From Schistocephalus solidus (lineage: Eukaryota; Platyhelminthes; Cestoda; Diphyllobothriidea; Diphyllobothriidae), in NCBI GenBank assembly GCA_017591395.1, contig WEDG01007505.1, positions 1 to 64,000 of the forward strand: DNA of 64,000 bases, given 5' to 3'. Below the pieces are notes generated by a model. It worked only from the letters and a program-made list of their open reading frames with translations. It was not told where the DNA came from and searched no databases. The stretch's first letter is position 1. Every line of letters starts with the position of its first letter. Both the position numbers and the translations under genes were made by a program. Positions 11,216 through 22,241 of this stretch are shown piece after piece.

Positions 11216-11429
11216 CATATTTAATATTGCTGTAATATCCTTCTTAAATTTAATCCGCCCTCTTTTAGTGAGTGCTTCTTAATGCCACTTCCATCTTCTG
11301 AGATTGCGTTGTGATTTTAGAGTTCTTTGAGCATGTTTTCGGAAGTCCAGTTTGCGATTTAATTGAAGTCCATGGAGGAGATTTCTACCTTTTTTTAAAC
11401 AATGGGCTCTTTCTTCTATATCAAGGTCT

Positions 11430-11458
11430 CTCTACGTTTGTCTTATCTCTTTGCATAG
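11430..11458 (+). promoter_or_regulatory. Strong 3' splice site just upstream of the WDR89 ATG
   Basis: A pyrimidine-rich run (TCTCTCTACGTTTGTCTTATC) ends in TTTGCATAG, with AG at 11457-11458, leaving only eight untranslated bases before the ATG at 11467. Such a site must join either an upstream 5' exon or a spliced leader. Spliced-leader trans-splicing is known in flatworms. I infer it as an option here, since no upstream coding exon is seen. Confidence 0.5.
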
Positions 11459-11466
11459 ACGATAAA

Positions 11467-11724
11467 ATGTTTCGTTGCTCGCACAAGTGCTACTTTAAAG
11501 ATCATGCTTTCCTGGCCGCTATCCACAGCGTTGAGTCTATCCTCGCAGCTTCGGATGACCACTTTGTCCTACTTGATATCAAAACGCTACGACAGTACGT
11601 CCACAGACGTTCTACACCTGGGAGACTTGTCAGCGTCGATGCAGCTCCCTTTGCCAATCGCTTCATATCCTGCACCGAATCTGGTGTAGTCTCTCTCCTC
11701 GATCTGCAGTCTAAGAATTGCGAG
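11467..11724 (+). CDS. WDR89: WDR89-like WD40-repeat protein, exon 1
   Basis: First exon of a three-exon gene whose spliced product is about 368 aa, close to the 387 aa of human WDR89. WD40 proteins of this family form a single beta-propeller that scaffolds protein contacts; no enzymatic activity is expected. This exon encodes 86 residues, covering the first blade and a half: ILAASDDHFVLLDIKTL, then FISCTESGVVSLLDL. The ATG at 11467 lies in an A-rich context (A at -3) right after a 3' splice site. The frame is also open upstream to 11311, so an extra upstream exon cannot be excluded. The exon ends in GCGAG followed by the donor GTAAAT (11725), phase 0. Identification rests on blade order and on GTDSVDDHSL and HSDCITHLSF in exon 2. 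Confidence 0.8.
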
Positions 11725-11799
11725 GTAAATTGCGTGAAACGTTTTACCTTGATAATCAATCACTTCAACCATGCACTACAAATGCTATAGTTTGCATTT

Positions 11800-12370
11800 A
11801 TTTAAAGGTCATCAGTATTCTCATGTGTATTCTTAAGAGGAATTCCGTCTCTAGAGAGCAAGCCAGATGGGCCGCGTTTTGCTAAACAGCACCAACGAAC
11901 CGGATGTGAAACGTGAACCGGTTCTTTATAAGTCAGTTAACTCAGAGGTGGCTGGGTAAGCAGTCAAAACTGAGAGGTAGGTGTAACTTTAGACTGCTGT
12001 CTTAGAACAATTGCATCGTCCTTTCTCCCAGAAACATGCTGTCCTTGGTTATCATGAAGCCATTTATTTTGAAATGTGGTCAGCTTCTCATATTTCTGAA
12101 ATTTTTACCTCCCTGTATGGTGGGGGCGTGAGGACGAACTTATGACGGCTCCGCTAGTCTCCCCATCACGTTTCGTCCAATGACTTGCTTGAGGGTTTTT
12201 TTTTTCGGCTACCGGACAATGGATTCTGTTTCCGAAAACCGACGAAGTTGTTTTGTGTATGCTTCAGCCGGTGCTCCGACTACCTGTAGGAAGGGTGCCA
12301 GAGTGCTTTCTATATTGTTATCTCCTACGCTTATCCCATCTTACTTTAGCAATAGCAAAAATGATAGGTC
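11800..12370. other. Intronic DNA with no recognised feature
   Basis: Short T-rich stretches and small open frames only. A T10 run at about 12196-12205 is the only simple-sequence feature. Confidence 0.4.
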
Positions 12371-12379
12371 AATCACATA

Positions 12380-12450
12380 TAGAAACAGCAACTGTCCCTG
12401 ACGATGGGTTTGAGAGAGAATCTGAAACGTCAGGCTAATAAACACCATGT
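12380..12450 (+). repeat. PLE-type GAAACGTC box with hammerhead-like core
   Basis: CTGACGA at 12398-12404 is followed 19 bases later by GAAA (12424-12427), CGTC and AGGCTAATAAAC. The spacing and boxes match the hammerhead core of PLE terminal repeats. Stem II (12405-12423) pairs only partly, and stem I is not clear. I read it as a decayed hammerhead from a PLE fragment. Confidence 0.42.
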
Positions 12451-12990
12451 TCTAGTGATAACATTTTATTCTTCGATCACATTTCTCCTTTCCTACCGTA
12501 ATGGAATTCTCACTTGGATGGGATATAAATCGTCCATTTGTTTCGGTGGAAAAAATGATCCATGCGCGGACCAGACGTGTGTGTGCGTGTCTCCGGTGTG
12601 AGGGTCTCTGGTGTTGTGTGTGCCTCCACACCCGGTATGTCTGACTCCCGAACTTCCCACCTCCCCCCTCTCAAAAAGTCCTCCGGTGGGGGCGACAGCA
12701 ACCCCGTAGGTGGCTCAGACTAACTCGGGTCGTTCTCCCACTAAAACAAATCCGTGACCCATAGTGGAGTTCGGCAGCCGTCTGGGATGTCCGAGCAGCC
12801 CTATTTAGGGATAGCACTGCTTGCCTCCTCGCGGAGGAAGGGGCTAGAAAATGTGCCCTAAAAATGCTGGGTCTCACGTCTTCTGCAGCCGGCCGCGGCT
12901 CGCAGATCACAAACTACGCGGTCGTAAAACTCAAACAAACAACAATACCCCCCGTCCTCATCCCCTCGCCATACTCTCCAGGCTGCTCGG

Positions 12991-14181
12991 GTGAGTCCAC
13001 TCACACTAGCAGCCTGGAATGTTCGCTCCCTTTTAGACAATCCTAGGAGCAACCGGCCGGAACGGAGGACGGTGCTAGTCGCTCGGGAACTGGCGCGCTA
13101 CAAGGTGGACATTGCTGCTCTCAGCGAGACCCGATTCTCTGAGCAGGGTCAGCTGGAGGAGGTGGGGGCCGGCTACACCTTCTTCTGGAGCGGCCGGCCA
13201 AAGGCAGAGCGACGCGACGCTGGTGTGGCCTTTGCCATCCGTAACGACATCGTGGGACGTCTGCCCTGTCTGCCGCAGAGTATCAATTATCGCCTGATGA
13301 GCATCCGCCTGCCTCTTCAGGGAGACCAGTTCGCCACCATCATCAGCGCCTACGCTCCCCCAATGACGAGTTCTGATGCGGCGAAGGACAAATTCTATGA
13401 GGACCTGCACGCCTTGCTGGCGACTGTGTCGAAAGAGGACAAGTTAATTGTTTTTGGTGACTTCAATCCCCGCGTCGGGACGGACTACGCTGCCTGGCAG
13501 GGAGTGCTGGGTCCCCACGGTCTCAGAAGCTGCAACGATAACGGCCTCCTTCTTCTGCGCACGTGTGCGGAACACCGTCTCCTGCTGACCAACACCTTCT
13601 TTCGCCTTCCGACGCGGGAGAAGGCCACGTGGATGCACCCTCGGTCGCGGCGCTGGCATCTGCTGGACTATGTTCTCGTCCGGAGGCGAGATCGACAGGA
13701 CGTGCTGGTAACCAAGGCGATCCGCGATGCCGATGGTTGGACAGATCACCGCCTCGTCATCTCCCAGATGAGGCTCCGACTGCAACCCCGACGAAGGCTC
13801 CAAGGTAAGAAGCCGCCATGTAAGTTAAATACTCTTTTATTAAATTTGCCTGCTCACTGTTTTGATTTCAGCAACCAAATAACCGAGAAACTGGAGGACC
13901 TGCATGCTCCAGATGATACCGCTACCGTGGAGACACGATGGTGTCAACTGCGAAATGTTATCCAGTCCACCGCCCTCGGTGTACTCGGATGCGCACACCT
14001 TCGACACCAGGACTGGTTTGACGACAATGATGCCGACATCAGCAACTTACTCGCGGAGAAGAATAGACTACACAAAGCCTACATGGACCTTCTGACTGAC
14101 GCCACCAAAGCAGCCTTTTTCAGATGCCGGCGCCTTGTACAACAACGGCTGCAGGAGATGCTGGATGATCCGAAAGGCTGA
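12991..14181 (+). pseudogene. LINE A apurinic-like endonuclease (EEP) domain
   Basis: A 396-codon frame containing the EEP endonuclease motifs in order: AAWNVRSLL near the start (catalytic Asn), LSETRF (catalytic Glu) at about residue 42, ISAYAPP at about 118, [11 protein letters not shown] at about 155, [10 protein letters not shown] at about 226, and [10 protein letters not shown] at about 250 (catalytic Asp-His). The domain nicks target DNA to prime reverse transcription. All catalytic positions are present. After it comes the linker with [12 protein letters not shown]. The frame then ends at 14181 through a shift and continues in the frame beginning at 14135. The GTG at 12991 is just the first codon of the open frame; the true start is unknown. 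Confidence 0.85.
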
Positions 14182-15970
14182 GGAAATCCAGGGGTATGTG
14201 GACCGCAATGAAATTAAAAACTTTTTCAAAGTCATCTACGGCCCGTGTATCAAGGGGTCTGCACCGCTGCTCAGCTCTGACGGCACAACACTGCTGACAG
14301 AGAAATCGCAAATTCTGAAGCGCTGGGCCGAGCACTTCAGAAATGTCCTTAATTGCTCATCAGCCATCTCCGATGCTGCCATCGACCGGCTCCCTCAAGT
14401 GAACACGAACAATGACCTGGATCTGCCGCCTTCCATACCATAAACCATCCGGGCAGTGCAGCAGATTTCCAGCGGTAAAGCACCGGGATCCGACGCAATC
14501 CCACCGGAAGTCTACAAGCACGGTGGGCCCCGGCTGATGGCAGAACTGACAACACTCTTCCAGGAGATGTGGCGCCAAGGACAAGTTCCTCAGGATTTCA
14601 AAGACGCGACCATCGTCCATCTCTACAAACGGAAGGGGAACCGGCAACTCTGTGATAATCACAGAGGCATCTCGTTGCTCAACATCGCCGGGAAGATCTT
14701 CGCCCGTATCCTTTTCAATCGTCTTAACGGTCACCTAGAGCAGGGTCTGCTCCCGCAAAGTCAATGTGGCTTCCGCCGAAACCGCGGAACATCCGATATG
14801 ATCTTTGCCGCCCGCCAGCTACAAGAGAAGTTTCAGGAGATGCGAACCCACCTATACACTACCTTCGTGGATCTAACGAAAGCCTTTGACACAGTGAATC
14901 GTGACGGACTGTGGAAAGTCATGCAGAAATTTGGTTGTCCTGAGCGGTTCACGCACATGGTGCGTCAGCTTCATGACGGGATGACGGCGCGCGTCACTGA
15001 CAACGGACGGTATCCGAAGCATTTTGCAGCGACCAACGGAGTGAAGCAGGGCTGCGTACTGCCCCCAACCCTCTTCAGTCTCATGTTCTTGGCTATGCTG
15101 ATGGACGCCTACCGTGATGAGCAGCCTGGTATCCGCATCGCCTACAGAACTGACGGGCACCTTCTCAATAGTCGGCGTATGCAGGCTCCAACGCGCGTGT
15201 CTACGACTACAGTCCATGACTTGCTCTTCGCGGACGACTGCGCCCTTAACACCGTGACGGAGGAGGACATGCAAAGGAGCATGGACGTCTTCGCCGAAGG
15301 CTGCGCCGATTTTGGACTAACAATCAGTACAGCTGAAAGGGTTGTCATGCACCAGCCGCCACCCAGCGCGGAATACAATGCTCCTCGAATCAATGTCAAC
15401 GGTGCTCAACTCAAAAACGTGGAAACCTTCGCTTATCTAGAAGCACGATGTCGCGCAACACGAGAATCGATGACGAGGTTGCCTAACGGATCTCCAAAGC
15501 TAGTCAGGTCTTCGGCCGGCTGCAGGCCTCCGTGTGGAATCCCCACGGTATTCACCTGAAGACCAAACTGAAGATGTACAAGGCCGGCGTCTTGACGACA
15601 CTCCTTTACGGAACGGAGACCTAGACCGTCTACTCGAACCAAGCCAGGAAGCTGAATCACTTTCATCTCAGCTGCCTCCGCAGAATACTCAAGCTGAGAT
15701 GGCAAGACAGTTTCCCGGACACGGAAGTCAACGAGCGGACCGGAATCCTCAGCATCCATGCCTTGCTGAGGCAAGTGCAACTGCGATGGAGCGGCCACCT
15801 GGTAAGAATGGACGACGAGCGACTACCCAAACGACTTTTCTACTGAGATGTCGCTACGGGTTCTCGCCGGCAGGGAGGTCAAAAACGACGCTACAAGGAC
15901 ACTTTGAAGAAATCGCTGAAGCAACTGCAAATCAACTCGGCGACATGGGAGGACCTCGCCCAGGATAGAC
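14135..15970 (+). pseudogene. LINE A reverse transcriptase and connection domain
   Basis: Continues the endonuclease protein. The linker ([14 protein letters not shown]) is followed by one stop at 14441-14443. The RT core then reads SGKAPGSDAIPPEVYKHGG, VHLYKRKGN, NHRGISLLNIAGKIFARIL, QCGFRRNRGTSD, FVDLTKAFDTVN (motif A, about 14867), GVKQGCVLPPTLFS (motif B, about 15040) and LLFADDCALN (motif C, 15222-15250). The catalytic Asp triad is intact. After a shift near 15470 the thumb and connection ([53 protein letters not shown]) run in another frame with stops to about 16050. Confidence 0.87.
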
Positions 15971-16052
15971 CGGCATGGAGAAGATCAGTGAAGACTGGTT
16001 CAGCAATCTATGAGGCCAACCGGATCGCCGCCGCCAAGGCCAAAAGAGCGGC

Positions 16053-16877
16053 ATGAAAGTCGCCAATGCCCAGGCCCTGCCAACATGCCCGCGCTGTCAA
16101 CGCATCTTCCGCGCGCGAATCGGCTTGTTTGGACATCTTCGGACGCAATGCACCAACAATCCGACAATTCCAATTTCTACGTCAAATTCTGCCAACCTCC
16201 TTCTAACTCCCACCCTCACTCCTGGCATCAATTCCATACTCCCACCATCAAAGAGAGACCACATCCATCTACTCATCGCCTGTTACCCCCACCAGCCACC
16301 ACCGCCTTTCACTACCACCACCACTACCATCAGCGATGGGGAATCTCTCCTAAGTTGTACTCAATGCGACCGCACATTCACCTCACGCATCGGCCTGGTC
16401 GGTCACTTTCGAATACATCGTACAGAGACTGGTGAGCCAGTGCCTGGAGCACCATCACACAGCAGAGATCGTCGCCTCCAATGCCCTCACTGTCCTCGCG
16501 CATTCACTCATCGCATGGGCCTATTCGGTCACATGCGCATCCATGACAGCGGAATTCACCACAATGCTGACAACACCGATACACCATGCACACCCTCCGC
16601 TCCTGCCATTCTTAGCACCCATGCCACCCCCACTACCATGAATGACATCCCCCCAGCCTCTACCGATTTCTCCTGCCCACACTGCGCCCGAAACTTCAAC
16701 TCACGCATCGGCCTGGTCGGTCACCTGCGAATCCATCGCACGGAGACTGGTGAACCAGTGCCTTGGGCTCCGACATACAGTCGACGCGCCCGCCTTCACT
16801 GCCCTCACTGCTCCCGCACATTTACACACCGCATGGGCCTATTAGGACACATGCGCCTCCACGACAACCTCCGGTAA
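16053..16877 (+). pseudogene. LINE A C-terminal zinc-finger block
   Basis: A 274-codon open frame with five finger modules. The first is CPRCQRIF...H...C, a C2HC type, at residues 12-33. Four C2H2 modules follow: CTQCDRTF, CPHCPRAF, CPHCARNF and CPHCSRTF, each with the IGL/MGLxGHxRIH second half. They are separated by a Thr/Pro-rich spacer and by TETGEPVP linkers. In the intact LINE this block is fused to the RT; here a frame change before 16053 separates it. It probably binds nucleic acid for the element. It should not be annotated as a host zinc-finger gene. Confidence 0.85.
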
Positions 16878-16989
16878 ACTACCGCAGGCTGCTGCATCAG
16901 CGCACACTACCTACACTCAATACATCGACAACACCCTCACAATCACCATTTACCAGAGTATATCACGGTTTCCTAGAAACCGTGGCTGG

Positions 16990-18134
16990 GAAATCTGCCA
17001 ATCCGACGCTTCCACCAGACCACGCCTTCGGCTCAGTGTATGTGCTGTGTGTCGAGTGGCTGACCAGTGGACTGGGGAGTCAGACGGCGATGGCTGCTAC
17101 ATATCCCGGAGTTTGTGAATCCTGGTGTGTGTTATGGGGGCCAGGTCGTGCTGTGGCGAGTGAAGACGGTTACGCCGATCCGTCAGCCAATGCGCCCAAT
17201 CCCACATCAGGCAACTGACCGGCTCGGACAGTGTCTGATGGTGGGATTTGGGGAGAGAGTGAGGTCGACAGCTCAGCGCATGTTCCTCACTATAAACAAT
17301 CTGACGCGCTTGAAACTATCACGGTGCGCTAAAAGCCGTGGCTTGGAAGGTTGCCAACTGACGGGATAACTCAGACTGCGTGGTCAGCCCAATGTGTGTT
17401 TTGTGAGGCTGACTGGCGGACTGAGAGTCAGGCTGCGATGGCTCCTTCCTAACGTGACCTCTGGCTATCTCACACATGTGAGATGTAAGCCGTTCAACCG
17501 CCTGTTGTGTGAAATCCTGGTGCTTGTGTTTGGGGGGCCAGGTCGTGTACGCCAGTACACGTAGACGAGTCACCAGCAGCTGCGCCTGCTTTCCGCATCA
17601 GACAACTGACCGGCTCGGACAGTGGTCTAATTGTGGGGTGGGGAGAGAGTGAGGTCGAGAGCTCAGCGTATTTTCCTCACTATAAAACAATCTGACGCGC
17701 TTGAACCCTATCACGGTGCGCTAAAAGCCGTGGCTTGGAAGGATGCCAACTGACGGGATAACTCGGACCGCGTGGTCAGCCCAATGTGTGTTTTGTGTGT
17801 GGAGTGGCTGACTGGCGGAATGAGAGTCAGGTTGCAATGGTTCCTTCTTAATGTTGCCTTTATGGCACTCCCTCTCCGTGGGATCCGAGCCAGGTGTGTC
17901 GGCACGCCCAGGGGCGGCTCCGGCCCTGTCAGCCACCTGCGCCCTCTCCCATCTCCGGTCTTCTTGACTCTGTCTTGACACCGGGCTCAGGTGGGGGAGG
18001 AGGAGAGAGTGCGGTAGCTGCAGCGCAAGGCTACTATCACTTAAAACTAATTCACGCGCAAGTCACCGTCCCTGCTCCACCCTTCCATGGAGCATACGGT
18101 GGACATCGTCGAAATCGACGGTCGAACTGCCGGT
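16990..18134 (+). repeat. R1 repeat, long copy joined to the 3' end of LINE A
   Basis: A GC-rich repeat with two tandem units at the start (about 17040-17420 and 17420-17810). Each unit contains CAATCTGACGCGCTTGAA, CTATCACGGTGCGCTAAAAGCC, GTGGCTTGGAAGG and CCAACTGACGGGATAACTC. A tail follows with TGGGATCCGAGCCAGGTGTG, CTTGACTCTGTCTTGACACCGGG, a GGGGGAGGAGG run, CAAGGCTACTATCACTTAAA, and an end near GGTCGAACTGCC. There is no coding frame. The same LINE-to-R1 junction is seen at 37695-38563, so R1 may be part of the LINE 3' UTR or travel with it. Isolated copies also occur. Confidence 0.8.
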
Positions 18135-18510
18135 GTGTGTCTGTGCCCCCTTAAATGGGCCACGTGGTAGATGCGTTGGACCAACACGGGGGCCACATCA
18201 GGGCACGGCATGCGTCATTCGGGTTGCGCTCCCATAACAAATGCCGAATATGGAGGTGTGATGGCACACCTAGGGGGCGGCTAGGACTTAGGGGACCCAG
18301 CCGCGCCAGCCACCTGCGTCCTCTCCCACCTCCGGTCTCCTTGACTCTGTCTTGACACCGGGTTCAGGTGGGGGAGGAGGAGAGAGTGCGTTAGCTACAG
18401 TGCAAGGCTACTATCATTTAAAACTAATTCATTCGCAAGTCACCGTCCCTGCTCCGCCCTTCCATGGAGCATACGGTGGACATCGTCGGACTACGACAGT
18501 TGAACTATCT
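18135..18510 (+). repeat. R1 repeat, second tail copy
   Basis: After a spacer with GCGCTCCCATAACAAAT, the R1 tail block (CTTGACTCTGTCTTGACACCGGG to GACATCGTCGGACTACGAC) is repeated at about 18330-18505, nearly identical to 17960-18125. This gives a direct repeat with a period of about 375 bp. Confidence 0.75.
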
Positions 18511-18559
18511 TGTGTGTGTGTGAGAGAGAGACGAATACGCTTTTTTTAAGTATCATTCA

Positions 18560-18830
18560 AAATTTTCAGCAGTAGGACGCGTAGTCTGGCTGTTTAGGTT
18601 TTCTCAGTCGCTGCGGCCCAACCCACCTCCAGTAGTCCTGATCAAGTCTTGCCACCAGGCCCAGGGAGTGCGGGAGGGTAGAGTGCCGCTATAGATGGTG
18701 CACAAGTCTACTATTAGCATAGGCTAATTCATACCACGCGATTCACCCCATCCTATGCCTACCATACTGTGAGACATACAGTGGATGGTCAAACTGGCTA
18801 TGTGTGATGCGCTTTTCAGACGTCATGGCA
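18560..18830 (+). repeat. Decayed R1 tail
   Basis: GTCTTGCCACCAGGCCCAGG, ACAAGTCTACTATTAGCAT and CATACAGTGGATGGTC follow the order of the R1 tail with many substitutions. It is an older copy in line with the fresher ones just upstream. Confidence 0.5.
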
Positions 18831-18839
18831 CCCTGAACA

Positions 18840-20580
18840 TCCCAGCTCTGGTGGTTTGCAACCGATCGAGTAATCCAGTTTGCCGGACTCACGAGCATGT
18901 TTCAGTTCCTTACTATAACCGCATGACAACTCCTGCCGATGTTTAATCGGGGGGGGGAGGGGCTAGTGGATTGTGCGCAGGAGGGATCGACACGAGAGCC
19001 AGGTCATCTCCAATCCCGTGTATTGCAATAGGAACACAAGGGGTGTACGAATGGCGTGCTGTCAAAGCCGTTAAAGTCTCACTGTAAGGCAAGTCATTGT
19101 AGACACTGCTAGTTCCCGAAACCGGTGGTCGTTATCGCTCGCGCCGAATTAACTGTCGGTCTCTAAGCCTGACGAGGTAACCGACAACGCTGCATGTGGT
19201 CTAACCAACCGTTAGATTAGCAATCAGCTGCTACTGGCAGGTAGTGGTGGATACCGGTTCTTGGGAGATTCCTATGGTTATTTTGTAGTGTATGTTGCGA
19301 CTGACGACCCTTTCCGTTACATGTCCTCTATAAGCGTACTGGGAGTTGGAGGTCAGGTCCTAGACAACTCTTCATCCTCTTCCGCGGCAGATCACCTTCG
19401 TACACACGAGCTGGGCTGCAAAGCTAAGTTAGAGCCAAATGGACTACTTCCTCCCAGCCCATTAATTTATTGGATTTTTGCGTAGTTCCTTCGTCGCAGT
19501 CGACAATAGCCATCTTTGCTAAATATAGCTTGTAATTTTGGGGCTGATTAGTGGTCTTTGTGGGTCGTAATATGGGGCTGCTAGGTCTGATGGTGCACCT
19601 AAATTGAGGGTATATTAGAGTGGTGTAGTTTGAGTTGTTTTGGGTGACGGTAAATGCCGATGGGTAGTCCAGTGGGAGATGTCGAGCTGGTTACCAAGTG
19701 ACGTTTTCATAGACATCGAACTTGGTAAATTTGTGGTTAGGGGCGAGCCGACGTGTTCCCAGTTCGGCCGCTACTGCATTCGGTGCCCCGCACGTTGGAA
19801 CCGCAGACGCTGCTCTTACTTCCTGGCCTGAGGTTGCATAGGTTCTGCAGTTTGATCCGTTCGGTTAGTGGTAGTGGAGTTGGTCCAAGAAGTACGCCTG
19901 GAGATTGATATGCCCACATCCGGCCGGAAGTATTTGGGAATGCGGTTTTCTTCGGCAGTAAGGGGGCTAGGGAAGGCGTTTGCCACTGGCATCAATGTTC
20001 CTCGGTATTCTAATTTCGCGTTCTCGACGCTTCTGCGTACTAGCCCATATGTTCAATTGTCTTCGCATATTGATACACCTTTCTCCGCTGATGTTCATCC
20101 TACCCTCCGGTCTTCTGTGAGGGTATCTCATTAATAGTGGTTACTTTGTGAGACATTGCATGCAACCCTTCAAAGTATATCCTTTTCCCACTCCCCTGAG
20201 TGCACTTTTAGCGAACTCTCACATGACTTTGTCGTCCCATCAAAGCTCCACTGGATTCCCGAAATCGGAATGTCTGAACTGTGTTCGTTCTACTTCACCT
20301 TCATTATTCTCTGCAGATGATCCAGCTGAAACCTCTCAAACTTCCACACTCGGTTTTACCGCAGCCCAAACAAAGGTTCCCTGGGCCTACTCAAGTAGAC
20401 GTGACGGAGGCTGTAAGCCGATTCCCAAAGCTCTGAGGTTTGCGCACAGGTTCAGCTTCGTTACATGAAAAATATGACCGCGTTAACGCGTTTATTGGCC
20501 ATCCTAACTGTTGTGCAGTAAAGTATACCGTCAATTATCGGGAGCAAGAACAAGCAACATCTGGGGATAAGAGCAGACCC
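18840..20580. other. Intronic sequence, not recognised
   Basis: Several short open frames (19261-19485, 19640-19831, 19868-20134, 20148-20468) were read. None shows a known domain, and none lies next to plausible splice sites continuing the WDR89 frame. A G8-G9 run lies near 18949. I see no repeat shared with other parts of the window. Confidence 0.4.
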
Positions 20581-20584
20581 CTGA

Positions 20585-20645
20585 AACAAGAAGTTTATTC
20601 ACCTGGCGTTTCAAATTCCTACTCGAGCGTGGGAAGATAGAGTGC
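20585..20645 (-). repeat. PLE-type box, inverted and decayed
   Basis: On the minus strand this reads CTCGAGTAGGAATTTGAAACGCCAGG, then TGAATAAACTTC, the same box as at 59430-59460 and 12421-12440. The CTGATGA half is lost. Confidence 0.4.
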
Positions 20646-21119
20646 CCGTTAGCGTAGCTGTTGGCTACCCGGCGCGTCCACAGGTGGCGGTTAGTGAAAC
20701 GACCTTCGGTGAAGGCCTGCCGCGAAATAAGCAGACCCTCGGGTCTGGCGAATATGCACTTGTGGACCAGCAGCGACAGTGCCACGAGGGTGCAGAAGGC
20801 TGATATCGGGCTCATCGAAAATCTTATAAAAAGCCGCAAAACCCGACGATGGTGACCATGCACCGCCACTAAATAAATTCGCTTGCCTCCGCTGCCTTGT
20901 GGGTAGACTCCTTAGCCAAAGTGCTAGAGGAGATAACCCCGAACAAACAATCCGAACGGTTGTTGGGGGACCCACCCGTACTCACAATACCGAGAAAAAC
21001 CTCATGACGATACTATGGTCCATGCTACGACATCCGCAGGAACCGACGCGCTCCTCAACCCTAGTCCAGTGGTGTAGGCGAATAATATGCGAGCTAGAGC
21101 TACTCAGTCGGAATCGAGC

Positions 21120-21995
21120 CCGTAGTATTGGATGCTGGAATGTGCGAACGTTTCCTGGACCCTGGTACCCAAAGTATGTTGGCGCGCAGTCGTTACCAGT
21201 ACAGCTAAGATATCTGCTGCCCGTCGGAAGTGTGAATTCCTGACTCAGGCGTTCGGGAAATAAAGCTCCCAGGTGCCAACGCACACTTCACCCTGTACTA
21301 CAGTGGCCCACGCGACGATCGTCCTCTCCCAACAAGCGAACCGTGCATTGCTTGCTTGAGAACCAGTCAATGAACGGATGGCCTACTTGCGATTGAATGG
21401 TCACTTCTTCAACATTTCTATCGTCTCCATAGACGCACCAATTTCTGCTGCTGAACAGCGCGATAAAGAGACGTTTTAATCGCAGCCGCGGGCATTATTT
21501 GACATCGCAATCTGCTGATTATTGCCGGGGACTGGTACGTCTGGACTGAACCTGGTGCGTCCAAAAACGGTCATCTTATTGGTCGTTTTTGGCTTGGTTC
21601 TATATGGAAAAACGGTGCGGTTTTTTCAAATTTTCTGACCAGAACCGACTCCTTGTCACAAACACGTGTTTCCAGCATCAAAACAAGCATATACTGACCT
21701 GATATTAAAACGACGTTCATACGGCCAGTCAGGTGACTACATTCTAGTCATTTCAAGGTTCCGCAGCTGGTTTCATGATAGTAGCTCGCTGCGTGTTGCC
21801 GAGACTCGTGACGCTTATGGGTTTGACTATATTCTCGTTCGTACACACTCGAACGTTCAACCCTTTCATCTGCGCCCAAAATGCCACTTGCGAGACGCCT
21901 CGATGTCACCAAAATCCGGCAACCCAGCATGGCCAAGGCCCTGAACAGAGAAATCCCGCCCTGGTTTACGACCCGAAGAGACGGAGAAGACAGTA
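21120..21995 (+). pseudogene. LINE B endonuclease domain relic
   Basis: IGCWNVRTF (about 21129-21155) corresponds to the N-terminal IGTWNVRT motif of EEP endonucleases. Further blocks follow in different frames: SADYCRG near 21510, DQNRLLVTNTCFQHQNKH near 21636-21690, ASQVTTF near 21730 and SSLRVAETRDA near 21780. The GDFN/GDWN metal-binding motif cannot be found, so the nuclease is inactive. Confidence 0.62.
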
Positions 21996-22241
21996 GCGCG
22001 TGATCATCGCTGGAAACATCAGTCTATGAGGCAGCTGAGAAAATTCTCGGATGCACCCAGCTACGCTGCAATTAATAGATCAGCAGAAGAACCCTGTAGT
22101 TATCTGCTTAGACTGCTCGATCGAGGTTCTGCAACGATGCTTCTCTCCGCTTACTCCGAAAGATGACGGCTAAATCGGCTAGGGAAGGCCAAAATAAATA
22201 TTGAGCTGAAATAGCGATCTCCCTGGAGCAGGCCTCAAACG

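Larger units (their letters stand above)
12560..16877 (+). mobile_element. LINE A: endonuclease-RT-C2H2 finger non-LTR retrotransposon, near full length
   Basis: A 4.3-kb element running from a GC-rich 5' leader (12560-12990) through endonuclease, RT and a C-terminal C2H2 zinc-finger block. It lies in the sense direction inside WDR89 intron 1. Its GC content is clearly higher than that of the flanking intron. Only a few lesions separate it from a continuous protein: a frameshift in the overlap 14135-14181, a stop at 14441-14443, a frameshift near 15470, scattered stops downstream, and a frame change before 16053. I recognise the protein as a family abundant in diphyllobothriid tapeworms (from memory). 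A second, 5'-truncated copy lies at 36950-37695. Confidence 0.88.

Noticed and set aside
13820..13871. GTAAGT...TTTCAG looking like a 52-bp intron in LINE A
   Set aside because: The frame reads straight through it with residues that fit the LINE family protein (KLN...LLxLPAHxxxFSN). Splicing is not needed, and 52 bases is not a multiple of 3.
16053..16877. Host C2H2 zinc-finger gene
   Set aside because: It directly follows the LINE A RT, recurs with the same flanks at 36950-37695, and matches the C-terminal block of that LINE family.
19168..19192. CTGACGAGGTAACCGACAACG resembling a hammerhead
   Set aside because: GAAA is missing (GACA) and the stem II hairpin would have a one-base loop.
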